Under the pieces are notes generated by a model, which searched no databases, was not told the origin of the DNA, and was given only the letters and a program-made list of their open reading frames with translations. Below, in pieces: positions 1-9,106 of a stretch of 64,000 nt of DNA. Source of the DNA: an uncultured Saprospiraceae bacterium. GTDB lineage: Bacteria; Bacteroidota; Bacteroidia; Chitinophagales; Saprospiraceae. Where the stretch lies: the NCBI GenBank assembly GCA_943788055.1, contig CALSOU010000006.1, positions 62,001-126,000 of the forward strand. The letters are read 5' to 3'. Within the stretch, counting starts at the first letter, position 1. Each line of letters opens with the position of its first letter. Made by a program: the position numbers and the translations under genes.

Positions 1-380
1 CGGACGATGGCAATCAGATACCGCTGAGTAGTTCTGCTACCATGAGAGTGCCAATTGTTACAGGAAATATTGATCATTTCTTGATGCAAACGAATGAAAG
101 TAAAATGCTTTACAGAGATCTAGTTAGCATGCTAACTTATTGTGATCAAGATGAATTTTTGTCTGCATTGATTGAGCAGATCGATATAGACTATAAAGGA
201 GAATTAGTTTGTATTCCAAAAGTTGGAAAAGAGCAAATCCTCTTTGGTAATCTTACGGATTACCAAGAAAAATTAGAAAAGCTGAAGAAGTACTACGAGT
301 GGGGGAAGAGTGAAGACGGCTGGAATAAATATGCTTATTTGAATCTTGCTTATAAAGACCAAATAGCTTTAGGAAAATAA
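1..380 (+). CDS. ftsQ: Cell division protein FtsQ, C-terminal part (cut by window edge)
   Basis: The frame is open from base 3 to the TAA at 378-380, so the gene enters from outside the window and the ATG at 42 is internal. The motif DDGNQIPLSS followed by ARVP-like MRVPIVTG is what I expect near the end of Bacteroidota FtsQ, where the POTRA/FtsQ beta domain packs in the periplasm. FtsQ is a bitopic divisome protein that links early and late division proteins. The gene lies 32 bases before ftsA and then ftsZ, the usual dcw cluster order, and this context carries much of the call. The fragment is about 125 residues, so the membrane segment is not visible. Confidence 0.75.
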   Translation, partial: DDGNQIPLSSSATMRVPIVTGNIDHFLMQTNESKMLYRDLVSMLTYCDQDEFLSALIEQIDIDYKGELVCIPKVGKEQILFGNLTDYQEKLEKLKKYYEWGKSEDGWNKYAYLNLAYKDQIALGK

Positions 381-412
381 ATAAACCAAGTTCATTAATA
401 AAAACATTCATT

Positions 413-1783
413 ATGAATGAGTTGAAATTTAAACCATCGGAAATTGTTGTAGCCCTAGATATAGGTACAACGAAAGTATGTGCAATTGCCGGACGCAAGA
501 ATCAGTACGGTCTTGTAGAGATCCTCGGTATGGGTAAGGTCAAGTCAGAGGGAGTTTCACGTGGTGTTGTATCCAATATCAGTAAAACCGTGAAAGCGAT
601 TCAAGATGCGATTGACATGGCGGAGAAGCAAGCGCAAACGAAATTTACTAAAGTATATGTGGGCATTGCTGGCCAGCATATCAAAAGTATCCATCACAAT
701 GGCATTTTAATGCGTGAAGATGGATTGGAAGAAATCACAGTCGGAGACGTAGATCGATTGATCGGGGATATGTATCGACTCGTCCTGCCAGCAGGTGATA
801 AAATTTTGCATGTAATTCCACAAGAATTTACTGTGGACGAGGAGCAAGATATTATTGATCCTGTGGGAATGAGTGGTGTCTGCTTGCAAGCCAATTTTCA
901 TATCATTACAGGTCGTGTAACAGCGTCTAGAAATATCCAGAGATGTGTGGAGAAAGTTGGACTTGAGGTGGCGGATGTCACCTTGGAACCGATAGCTTCG
1001 GCCGCAGCTGTTCTAAGTGATGAGGAGAAGATGGCAGGTGTCGCCTTAGTTGATATAGGTGGTGGAACAACTGATATTACAATATTCCGTGATGGAATAA
1101 TTCGTCACACTGCAGTGATCCCATTTGGTGGTGCAATAATTACCAATGATATCAAAGAAGGATGTACCGTGATGCTAGATCAAGCAGAAAAACTAAAAGT
1201 TCGGTTTGGCTCCGCTTTAGCAGAAGAAGTTTATAGTAATAGGATTATAACGATTCCTGGCTTGAAAGGACGTGATCCAAAGGAGATATCTGAAAGAAAT
1301 CTAGCGAAGATAATTCAAGCTAGAGTTCAAGAAATATTTGACTTTGTGATGTGGGAAATCAAGCGATCAGGATTTGATAGAAAGCTTTTAGGTGGGATTG
1401 TTCTTACTGGAGGAGGTGCCCTTTTGAATAACATTAATTTATTAGCTGAATATCATACTGGTATGAATGCTAGAATAGGTTTACCTACTGAGCATCTTGC
1501 GCACAAGTATGATGGAATGGTTGACAGTCCAATCTATTCAACAGGCATTGGATTACTCATCAATGCCATAAAGAATTTGCCTGAACATAGCAGTGAGCAA
1601 GAAGAAGGAAAAGAGCTTATAACCCCTCTTGAAGAATCTTCTCAAGTTGAATCAACTGTAATAGATTTGGAAGACGAAGAACATTTTATTCCAAATCCTG
1701 AACCTACGAAGAAAGGCATTTTTAATATCATTTTTGATAAAGCAAAAGAACTACTTGAATCAACACCAGATTCAGAATTCTAA
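413..1783 (+). CDS. ftsA: Cell division protein FtsA
   Basis: 456 residues, actin-like ATPase that anchors FtsZ to the membrane and recruits late divisome proteins. Visible actin-fold signatures are the phosphate-1 loop ALDIGTTKVCA near residue 14, phosphate-2 VDIGGGTTDITIF near residue 214 and the adenosine loop GGIVLTGGGALL near residue 330. The SHS2/1C insertion occupies roughly residues 85-165. The C-terminus ends in a short amphipathic stretch (GIFNIIFDKAKELLES) fitting the usual membrane-targeting helix, after an acidic linker typical of the phylum. It sits between ftsQ and ftsZ with gaps of 32 bases on each side, so it is almost certainly cotranscribed. Confidence 0.97.
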   Translation: MNELKFKPSEIVVALDIGTTKVCAIAGRKNQYGLVEILGMGKVKSEGVSRGVVSNISKTVKAIQDAIDMAEKQAQTKFTKVYVGIAGQHIKSIHHNGILMREDGLEEITVGDVDRLIGDMYRLVLPAGDKILHVIPQEFTVDEEQDIIDPVGMSGVCLQANFHIITGRVTASRNIQRCVEKVGLEVADVTLEPIASAAAVLSDEEKMAGVALVDIGGGTTDITIFRDGIIRHTAVIPFGGAIITNDIKEGCTVMLDQAEKLKVRFGSALAEEVYSNRIITIPGLKGRDPKEISERNLAKIIQARVQEIFDFVMWEIKRSGFDRKLLGGIVLTGGGALLNNINLLAEYHTGMNARIGLPTEHLAHKYDGMVDSPIYSTGIGLLINAIKNLPEHSSEQEEGKELITPLEESSQVESTVIDLEDEEHFIPNPEPTKKGIFNIIFDKAKELLESTPDSEF

Positions 1784-1815
1784 TCAAATTAATAACAAGC
1801 TAAAAGACTATAATC

Positions 1816-3216
1816 ATGACATTTGATATACCAAAAAAAGAAAAATCTATCATCAAAGTAATTGGTGTTGGTGGTGGCGGAGGAAATGCCGTTGAGTACA
1901 TGTTTGAACAAGGAATCACAGGTGTTGACTTCGCAATCTGTAATACGGATCGTCAAGCACTCGAGAAGAATCCAATTGGAGTAAAAATAGGCTTAGGTCC
2001 AGCATTAACAGATGGTCGCGGTGCAGGATCACGTCCCGAAATTGGAAAGCAAGCCTGCATTGAATCTATCGAAGAAATCAAGGCATTTTTAGAAGATAGC
2101 ACCAAAATGTTATTTATAACTGCTGGAATGGGTGGTGGTACAGGTACGGGTGCAGCTCCAGTAATAGCAAAAGTTGCAAAAGAACTTGACATACTTACAG
2201 TAGGTATTGTAACCCTTCCTTTCAAGTTTGAAGGAATGGTAAGACAAAGACAAGGACTTGAGGGACTTGAAGAAATGAAAAAATACGTAGATGCGATATT
2301 AGTAATTAGTAATGAAAGACTAATGACAATCTATGGTGATCTAAAATTATCTGATGCGTTTTCAAATGCCAACGAAATACTATCGACTGCCGCAAAAGGT
2401 ATTGCAGAAATTATTACAGTTCCAGGTATTGTGAATGTTGATTTCGAAGATGTCAATACTGTGATGAGAGAGAGTGGGGTAGCACTGATGGGCTTCGCAG
2501 AATACAGTGGTGAAAATCGAGCAAAGAACACAATTCATGACGCCTTGAATTCACCTTTGTTGAAGGATAGTGATATAAGAGGTGCTCAGAATATTCTACT
2601 GAATATTTCAACATCTTCTGAGCATGAGATCACAATGCTTGAGTTTAGTGAAATTACTGAGTACGTCCAAGAAGAGGCAGGAAGAGGGACAAATATGATC
2701 TGGGGACATTGTATTGATGATAGTTGCGGAGATCGTATGAGAATTACACTGATTGCAACAGGTTTCATGGAGGAGAACAAGAATATAACCAAGCCTAAAT
2801 CTAGTAAAGTAGTTGTTTCACTAGATGAGGAAATGGAGGAACTAGATGGTTTTTCAATTACGCAAAGTACTGAAAGCTCTAATACCATTGAGTTTGAAGA
2901 TTTTTCTTTCACTCACCGTCATGAAGAACCAGCTAGAAGAGAAGAACCAGCACCTGTACGCTCTAGACAAGTAGAGCCTGCATCAACTCTGTATAAATCT
3001 ACTACAGCTGAGCCGAGAGATCTAAGATCTTTGGATGATCCAAAAACAATACAGGAGTATGAAAAAAGACCGGCATATGATCGGTTGAATATATCCTTGG
3101 ATGATGTTTCTGAAGCTTCAGCCTCTCAGGATTTCAAAAATGTGATTTCTATCGATGACGATAGCTATCCTACCTTGAATCGAGAAAATTCATATATAAA
3201 CAAAAAGCAAGATTAG
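1816..3216 (+). CDS. ftsZ: Cell division protein FtsZ
   Basis: 466 residues, tubulin-like GTPase that forms the cytokinetic ring. The N-terminal loop VGGGGGNAV (residues 18-26) and tubulin signature GGGTGTG (residues 106-112) make up the nucleotide site. The catalytic T7-loop region follows near residue 205-215 (NVDFEDVNTVM). The globular GTPase domain ends near residue 320. An acidic and proline/arginine-rich linker follows, then a short tail ending NSYINKKQD that would bind FtsA. Length and linker are normal for Bacteroidota. An intrinsic terminator at 3330-3360 closes the ftsQAZ transcript. Confidence 0.98.
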   Translation: MTFDIPKKEKSIIKVIGVGGGGGNAVEYMFEQGITGVDFAICNTDRQALEKNPIGVKIGLGPALTDGRGAGSRPEIGKQACIESIEEIKAFLEDSTKMLFITAGMGGGTGTGAAPVIAKVAKELDILTVGIVTLPFKFEGMVRQRQGLEGLEEMKKYVDAILVISNERLMTIYGDLKLSDAFSNANEILSTAAKGIAEIITVPGIVNVDFEDVNTVMRESGVALMGFAEYSGENRAKNTIHDALNSPLLKDSDIRGAQNILLNISTSSEHEITMLEFSEITEYVQEEAGRGTNMIWGHCIDDSCGDRMRITLIATGFMEENKNITKPKSSKVVVSLDEEMEELDGFSITQSTESSNTIEFEDFSFTHRHEEPARREEPAPVRSRQVEPASTLYKSTTAEPRDLRSLDDPKTIQEYEKRPAYDRLNISLDDVSEASASQDFKNVISIDDDSYPTLNRENSYINKKQD

Positions 3217-3329
3217 AGCTTAATTTCCTTAATACAGCATTACAGTTGTATCAAGGTTTAGCTGTTATCATGTCAAGATAATTTCGTCTATTTTTAATTT
3301 CATATCTACTTATGAAATTGGTTTATTGT

Positions 3330-3360
3330 TGCCCCGGCTCCCCGCTGGGGCATTTTTTTT
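3330..3360 (+). terminator. Intrinsic terminator of the ftsQAZ operon
   Basis: TGCCCC pairs with GGGGCA around a GC-rich loop and is followed directly by eight T residues. It lies 114 bases after the ftsZ stop with no gene in between. Confidence 0.8.
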
Positions 3361-3723
3361 CTTGTGTTGAGAATATTTATTTTTTTGACAAATATACGGT
3401 AGTTGATTATGAAATTGGTTACAAGGATCTTAGACAAATATTTCACTGATTTTACCTCAATCTAATAGAAGAAAACTTCAACATATTCTTCTAGGTATTT
3501 TATTTATTGTGAAAAAGCCATGCTAGAAGGTAGTACTGAAAATTTTTATACCGCATTCGGCATGATTTTTTTGGGACCTTTCGAATTATCTCATAACAGA
3601 ATCTTAATTCTAGAGCTCTGTCGTTGAGTATGATACAAATTGTAAAAAAGTACACTCATAGAATAAATTACTTATATATTATTATTATTCTTAACATGAT
3701 TTTTATATTAAAGAATAATATAA

Positions 3724-3731
3724 TATATTTG
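3724..3731 (+). promoter_or_regulatory. Possible -7 element TATATTTG
   Basis: Exact match to the Bacteroidota -7 consensus TAnnTTTG, about 95 bases before the first giant gene. No TTG lies at the expected -33 distance, so the assignment is weak. Confidence 0.35.
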
Positions 3732-3825
3732 TAACTGAACCAAAGTCTTTTGTAAGAATTGAACCTCTTGCAGAAACCTGAGTGTGCTCTAGAATCAATT
3801 AAATAAACTTATCTAATTGAATTTA

Positions 3826-6800
3826 ATGAGACAATCAAATCTTTACACAATTATTTTACTATTTCTTTTGGGAATAGGAAGTCAGACTACTTTAGCGCAA
3901 TCTTGTGCAGATACTGACGTTACTGATCCAATAATCAGTTGTCCGACAGATATTATATCATTAACTTGTTCAGATACTTTACCTGCAGCTGCAACAACAG
4001 TTGATGAATATAATCTTTTGGAGCCGGGCATTGCACTAGCTAATGATGATTGCGGTATTGAAAGTATTACATCGAGTGACGACGTAGATCCGTCAACATT
4101 TAGCTTTTGCGCTCAAGACGCTCCCTTCATAGTCACAAGGACATATACTGTGATAGATTCGGTAGGCCTTCAAGCAAGTTGTTCTTACACTTTTACTTTC
4201 GAGGCAGATTCAACTCTGCCAATTGCTGCCGTTACTGATTCAGCACTCACTTACTTCGTAGATAGCAATTGTGAAGCGGTCGTTAGTGCTACCGAAATTG
4301 AGGAGGGTAGTATAGATAATTGTGGCGCGTCGAGTGATATTTCAAATTCTGCATTGATAAGATTAGCAGGTACAGTGGATGCTTTTGATAGTACATTAGT
4401 TCTTGATTCGAATTCTCTTGATTTTTCAGTTTCTTCACCATTTCCAGTTACAGTCGAAATGCAAGTTATGGATGCTTGCGGAAATATTGCGGTAGAAACT
4501 AAAGTTATTCTTGTTCAAGATACAATTGCTCCAGTCTTATCTTGTCCTTCGGATATAATTGTATTTCTACAGCCACTACAATGTGATTCGACTCTTATTT
4601 ATGTTGAACCTACGGTAGTAGACAATTGTCCAGACGCTGTCATCAATAGACTTGACAACAATGGATTGAGTCTAGGAGATGCATTTCCAATTGGAGTACA
4701 CGAGTTTATCTACCAAGCTGTAGATCTTAGTGGAAATACAGACACTTGTTCATTTGTTTTTGAAGTGATTGAAAGTCCGAGTACAAGCCTTGGGTGTATC
4801 TCTGTTATTAATCTATCAATAGATGAGAATTGTAGTGGAAATTTAACGCCAAGAATGGTGCTAGAGGGCAATGAATACGGATGTCTTGATAATTTTGATA
4901 TTACAGTTTATAACGAAAATGATGAAGAGGTTCCGAATATGTTTACTGGTGATGATATTGGAAAATCATTTACCTATTCAGTATCAAATGGCCCACTAGT
5001 TTGTGAGGGTGTCGCTAATATTGAAGATAAGTTTCCACCTCAAATTGAATGCATCAGCGATACAATGTCATGTGGTGAACTTATAGTATTTCCGGATCCA
5101 ATTGTTCTAGATAATTGTTCAGGTGCTACATTGACTCTGCTGAATGAGACCTTTGCGCAAGTTTCTTGCAATGATCCATTACTTCAACAAGTAATAACAA
5201 GAGAGTGGCAGGCTGTAGATGCAGCCGGAAATGTAAGTAATACCTGTATACAAACTTTATCTGTAAGTAAATTTGATATTGGTACAGTAGAGGCACCTGT
5301 CAATCAAGTAATAAATCTTGAGTGTGGTTACCCTTTCGCTACTGATTCGGAGGGAGCACCTGACGCAGCTATTTATGGATCTCCTAGATTAAATGGTGTC
5401 AATTTGTGGCCATCTCAGTTTTTAGTTTGTAATCTAATGGTAATGTATGAAGATGAAACTCTACAAACTTCAATAAATACAACAACTATAATTCGGACTT
5501 GGTCTGCAACAACGTGGTATTGTGGAGTTGATAGTACGTTACAATTTCTTCAAGTGTTCAACATTGCCGATACTGAAGGACCCGTGATGGCTTGTCCTGG
5601 TGATTTGTCTTTCTCAACTTCTGGTTTAAGTTGTGAAGCAGTTGTTGAATTACCGGCTATTACACTTTCTGATATCTGCGGAGAAGTTGTTGATATTGAT
5701 GTCCAATATGAAGGTGGTTTTCTAGAAAATAGCAATGGGGGAAGCGCTACTTTGCCAAATGGGGTTTCAACAGTGGTTTACAGAGCAACCGATAATAGCG
5801 GAAATATAAACTCTTGTAGTTTTGAAGTTACTGTCACAGATAACGAACAACCCACACCTATTTGCGAACAATTTACGGAAGTGAGTTTGACAAGTGATGG
5901 AATTGCAGTCGTAGCTGCTGGTATGTTCGATGATGGTAGTTATGATGCATGTGGACCTGTAACAATTGAAGTGAGAAGGATGACAGCAAATTGTGATCCT
6001 ACTGATATTGTTTTTGGAGAAACTGTAACGTTCTGTTGTGCTGATTTGGATGAAGAGCAAATGGTTGTTCTAAGAGTTACTGACACAGCTGGAAATTATA
6101 ACGAATGTATGATAATAGCAGGAGTTCAGGATAAGGTTCCACCAATCTTGGTACAAGGACTGCCTGATATTACATTAAGTTGCGAGTTCCCTTTCAATGT
6201 CGATGATACAGAGCAATTTGGGTCAATCGTGATGGATATAGATGATCGTGATACTATTCTTCTTACCGCTGAATATGTTGAATTTAGTAGTGCAGCTATA
6301 GATGGTGTAGTTCTCGGGAACTGTATGGAGTTGATCAGTGATGAGTTCACTTCTAGTGACATCGGTTCTTGCGCAACTGGTTCAGCAACTAGAATGTTGA
6401 CCTTTACTAACCAACAGGGATTATCGGTTACAGATATACAAAATATCACATTTATTAATCCATCGCCATTCACACTTGCTGATATTACATTCCCAGCGGA
6501 CACTAGTTTCACGAACTTATGTGATTTTGAGGCAACTCATCCAGATAATTTGCCAGAAGGATATAACTATCCGGTATTTACGGAAGATGGATGTGATCAA
6601 GTTGGTTTAGATTATGATGACCAAGTAATTGATGGTAGTGATGGGGCATTAAGCTGTTACGAGATTATCAGAACTTGGACACTAGCTGATTGGTGTCAGA
6701 ATTCTGGAGGTACGTTTGCAACCTTTCAGGGTATCCAATTAATTACTGTTACAAATACAATTGGACCTGAAATAACGGGAGACTGTTCAAGTAGAGAACA

Positions 6801-8622
6801 ATGTAGTTTCGATCTAGAATGTGGTCCAATGTTTATTGAGTTAGTTAACGAGGGGACTGATGATTGCACAGATAATGAGTTCTTAGATTGGAACTACGCG
6901 ATAGATGCCTTTAGTGACGGTACAATTGATATTACTGGTACGACTTCTGATGCCAGTGGGACTTACCCTGTCGGATTGCATACGATCTTCTGGACACTCT
7001 CTGATGGATGTGGTAATACGGATGTATGCAACTACACATTTGAAATTAAGAATTGTCAATTACCAACACTAATTTGTCTTGATAATTTAACTACTGAGAT
7101 TATTCCGACAGATACTGATGGTGATTCAAATCCTGATACCGAGCAAGTGACTATTACAGCCAGTTTCTTTGATGGTGGATCATATCATATTTGTGGTACG
7201 CCAATACAGCTAAGTTTCTCAGATGATGTTCTAGATACTGTGCGGGTATACGGATGTGATGATATCGGAGAGCAAGCAATTCAATTGTGGGGAACTGACG
7301 TCAATGGAAATCAAGACTTCTGTACAACAATTCTTGATGTTCAGAATAATATAAATGAAGGTCTTTGTCCGATCACTGTGAATTTTAATATCACAGGTGA
7401 GATTAAAACACAAGCTGACGAAATGATTTCACAAGCAATTATTGCGCTAGAAGGTTCGGACATGACAGAAGAGACCGCTGAGGCTGGAAATTATGCTTTT
7501 AATGATGTAGATTTAGGCAGTACTTATTTGTTGAATCCTAGTAAGAATGTGGATCATATGAATGGTGTTACAACTCTTGATATCATACTTATTCAAAAGC
7601 ACATTCTAGGTCTACAAATGCTAGACAGTCCCCACAAAATACTAGCTGCTGATATTAACCATAGTGATAATGTTAGTGGATCGGATATAATTCAACTGAG
7701 AAAGATGATCCTAGGTGTTTATGACAACTTCCCAAACAATACTTCTTGGAGATTTATTGATGATGATCATATTTTTGCTGATCCTGCCAACCCTTGGATA
7801 TCTGACCTACCTGAGACTTATGCAATTGATGAGTTATCTGAGAATATGGTGATTGATTTCAGAGGTGTGAAAATCGGTGATGTAAACGGTTCTGCTATTC
7901 CAAATGAGTTGATTGGAGATGTGATAGATTCAAGATCTGATGATATTGTGCAATTGACAATTGATTCTGAGAAATTACTTTCTGGCGAATCAACTTGGAT
8001 TCCCGTTTATGCCAATAACTTTGATAACCTATTAGGTGCTCAAGTGAACCTTAATTTTGATCCGTTGACTAGTCGTGTCCTTGAAATGCGAGGTGGAGCG
8101 TTGACAATTTCAAGTGATTACTACGAAATTGACAATGCTTCTGGTAATCTTGCAATAGTTTGGCATGAGGGCCAGCCTAAAACAATTGATTCGAAAAAAG
8201 CTCTCTTCGAGATCCTAGTTTCTTCGAAAGTAGATCAAGAGTCCGGTGATTTGTTCACAATTGGAGACGACAGAATGATGTCAGAAGCTTATGATGTAGC
8301 ATTGCAAACTAGAAAGCTTGATATTCTAAGCCGAACAATTGGAAACACGCGGGTGTACGTTGATTTTGAGTTATCTCAAAATGAACCAAATCCATGGAGA
8401 ACCGAAACGGCTATAGAGATTTCAAGTACCTTAAATGGTTTGGCATTATTTGTTGTTAGTAATATGAATGGTCAGAAGGTATTCGAGCAAAATATTGCGG
8501 TTAAGGCTGGTGTCAATAAAATCTTGTTGACGAAGGAAGACTTACCTTCTAGTGGAGTTTTCTATTATGAAGTGAAGATGGGAGACAATAAGATCATGAA
8601 GAAAATGGTTGTTATTAACTAG
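3826..8622 (+). CDS. Giant secreted HYR-like/dockerin/cohesin-like protein with T9SS tail (paralogue 1)
   Basis: 1598 residues from the ATG at 3826; the frame also runs back to a TTG at 3817 but the ATG gives a normal signal peptide (cleavage before Gln25, LAQ-SC). Residues about 30-1150 are successive cysteine-containing HYR/Ig-like beta modules marked by DNC, CGN and APVLSCPSDI-type motifs. A short CnaB-like stretch (TGEIKTQ) follows. Residues about 1240-1300 form a dockerin type I-like pair: NGVTTLDIILIQKHILG, then DINHSDNVSGSDIIQLRK with the D-x-N-x-D-x(6)-D calcium pattern. A cohesin-like beta module spans about 1378-1472 (IPVYANNF, NLNFDPL). The T9SS sorting domain starts near 1514 (LSQNEPNPW). 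Expected to be exported by T9SS and attached to or released from the surface. Adhesion or matrix function is inferred; no enzyme domain is seen. Confidence 0.85.
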   Translation: MRQSNLYTIILLFLLGIGSQTTLAQSCADTDVTDPIISCPTDIISLTCSDTLPAAATTVDEYNLLEPGIALANDDCGIESITSSDDVDPSTFSFCAQDAPFIVTRTYTVIDSVGLQASCSYTFTFEADSTLPIAAVTDSALTYFVDSNCEAVVSATEIEEGSIDNCGASSDISNSALIRLAGTVDAFDSTLVLDSNSLDFSVSSPFPVTVEMQVMDACGNIAVETKVILVQDTIAPVLSCPSDIIVFLQPLQCDSTLIYVEPTVVDNCPDAVINRLDNNGLSLGDAFPIGVHEFIYQAVDLSGNTDTCSFVFEVIESPSTSLGCISVINLSIDENCSGNLTPRMVLEGNEYGCLDNFDITVYNENDEEVPNMFTGDDIGKSFTYSVSNGPLVCEGVANIEDKFPPQIECISDTMSCGELIVFPDPIVLDNCSGATLTLLNETFAQVSCNDPLLQQVITREWQAVDAAGNVSNTCIQTLSVSKFDIGTVEAPVNQVINLECGYPFATDSEGAPDAAIYGSPRLNGVNLWPSQFLVCNLMVMYEDETLQTSINTTTIIRTWSATTWYCGVDSTLQFLQVFNIADTEGPVMACPGDLSFSTSGLSCEAVVELPAITLSDICGEVVDIDVQYEGGFLENSNGGSATLPNGVSTVVYRATDNSGNINSCSFEVTVTDNEQPTPICEQFTEVSLTSDGIAVVAAGMFDDGSYDACGPVTIEVRRMTANCDPTDIVFGETVTFCCADLDEEQMVVLRVTDTAGNYNECMIIAGVQDKVPPILVQGLPDITLSCEFPFNVDDTEQFGSIVMDIDDRDTILLTAEYVEFSSAAIDGVVLGNCMELISDEFTSSDIGSCATGSATRMLTFTNQQGLSVTDIQNITFINPSPFTLADITFPADTSFTNLCDFEATHPDNLPEGYNYPVFTEDGCDQVGLDYDDQVIDGSDGALSCYEIIRTWTLADWCQNSGGTFATFQGIQLITVTNTIGPEITGDCSSREQCSFDLECGPMFIELVNEGTDDCTDNEFLDWNYAIDAFSDGTIDITGTTSDASGTYPVGLHTIFWTLSDGCGNTDVCNYTFEIKNCQLPTLICLDNLTTEIIPTDTDGDSNPDTEQVTITASFFDGGSYHICGTPIQLSFSDDVLDTVRVYGCDDIGEQAIQLWGTDVNGNQDFCTTILDVQNNINEGLCPITVNFNITGEIKTQADEMISQAIIALEGSDMTEETAEAGNYAFNDVDLGSTYLLNPSKNVDHMNGVTTLDIILIQKHILGLQMLDSPHKILAADINHSDNVSGSDIIQLRKMILGVYDNFPNNTSWRFIDDDHIFADPANPWISDLPETYAIDELSENMVIDFRGVKIGDVNGSAIPNELIGDVIDSRSDDIVQLTIDSEKLLSGESTWIPVYANNFDNLLGAQVNLNFDPLTSRVLEMRGGALTISSDYYEIDNASGNLAIVWHEGQPKTIDSKKALFEILVSSKVDQESGDLFTIGDDRMMSEAYDVALQTRKLDILSRTIGNTRVYVDFELSQNEPNPWRTETAIEISSTLNGLALFVVSNMNGQKVFEQNIAVKAGVNKILLTKEDLPSSGVFYYEVKMGDNKIMKKMVVIN

Positions 8623-9106
8623 TAGTCCCACAGTCATATAGTATAAGCAGCAGTTGTTAAGCTGCAACAAAAGAAGCCCTTATTCGAGAAATCGAGTAGG
8701 GTTTTTTTTATTTACAAAGATAGCGAGATGTTTTGTATGAACTGATCGAGAAGATGTTTTAAGGAAGGAATAAGACTTGGAATATAGTTTAGAAATACCT
8801 TTTATTAGTAGTAATTCAGAAGGTAGTTATGTCAGTTCTATCAATGCTTTATTGTAATCTATCGATATTCAGAACTGGAAATAATGTATTAAATCACTCA
8901 ATCTCAATGTGCGTAGGCTTAGTTGATAAATATTGAGTTTCTATTGAATTCAGTCTACATCTACGTAGCACCTAAATATATATTGCATAATCATAATATA
9001 AAGAATTTTATTTTTTGGCATTATTCTTGCCTCTAGAAGTACTGGTACAAAGAGCTATGCAATGATGCTAGCTCTGAAATATATCACACATACTTTATAA
9101 CTCTTG
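8623..9106. other. Intergenic region between giant genes 1 and 2
   Basis: 484 bases with no credible reading frame. It starts with the terminator above. A near-consensus -7 box TATTCTTG lies at 9022-9029 but has no matching -33 element. Separate transcription of the second gene is likely because of the terminator. Confidence 0.5.
8676..8710 (+). terminator. Intrinsic terminator after giant gene 1
   Basis: CCCT-ATTCGA pairs with TCGAGT-AGGG (one bulged T, GAAA loop) and is followed by a T run from 8702. A smaller hairpin GCAGC/GCTGC precedes it at 8647-8665. Confidence 0.8.

Larger units (their letters stand above)
3217..3825. other. Intergenic region between ftsZ and first giant gene
   Basis: 609 bases without a credible reading frame. 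It holds the ftsZ terminator and a possible promoter close to the next gene. A 13-base direct repeat TATGAAATTGGTT (3311-3323 and 3408-3420) flanks the terminator. A weak short hairpin followed by a T run lies at 3549-3572. I see nothing else. Confidence 0.6.

Noticed and set aside
694-912. Minus-strand frames in ftsA, ftsZ and other genes
   Set aside because: Shadows of well-supported genes on the other strand.
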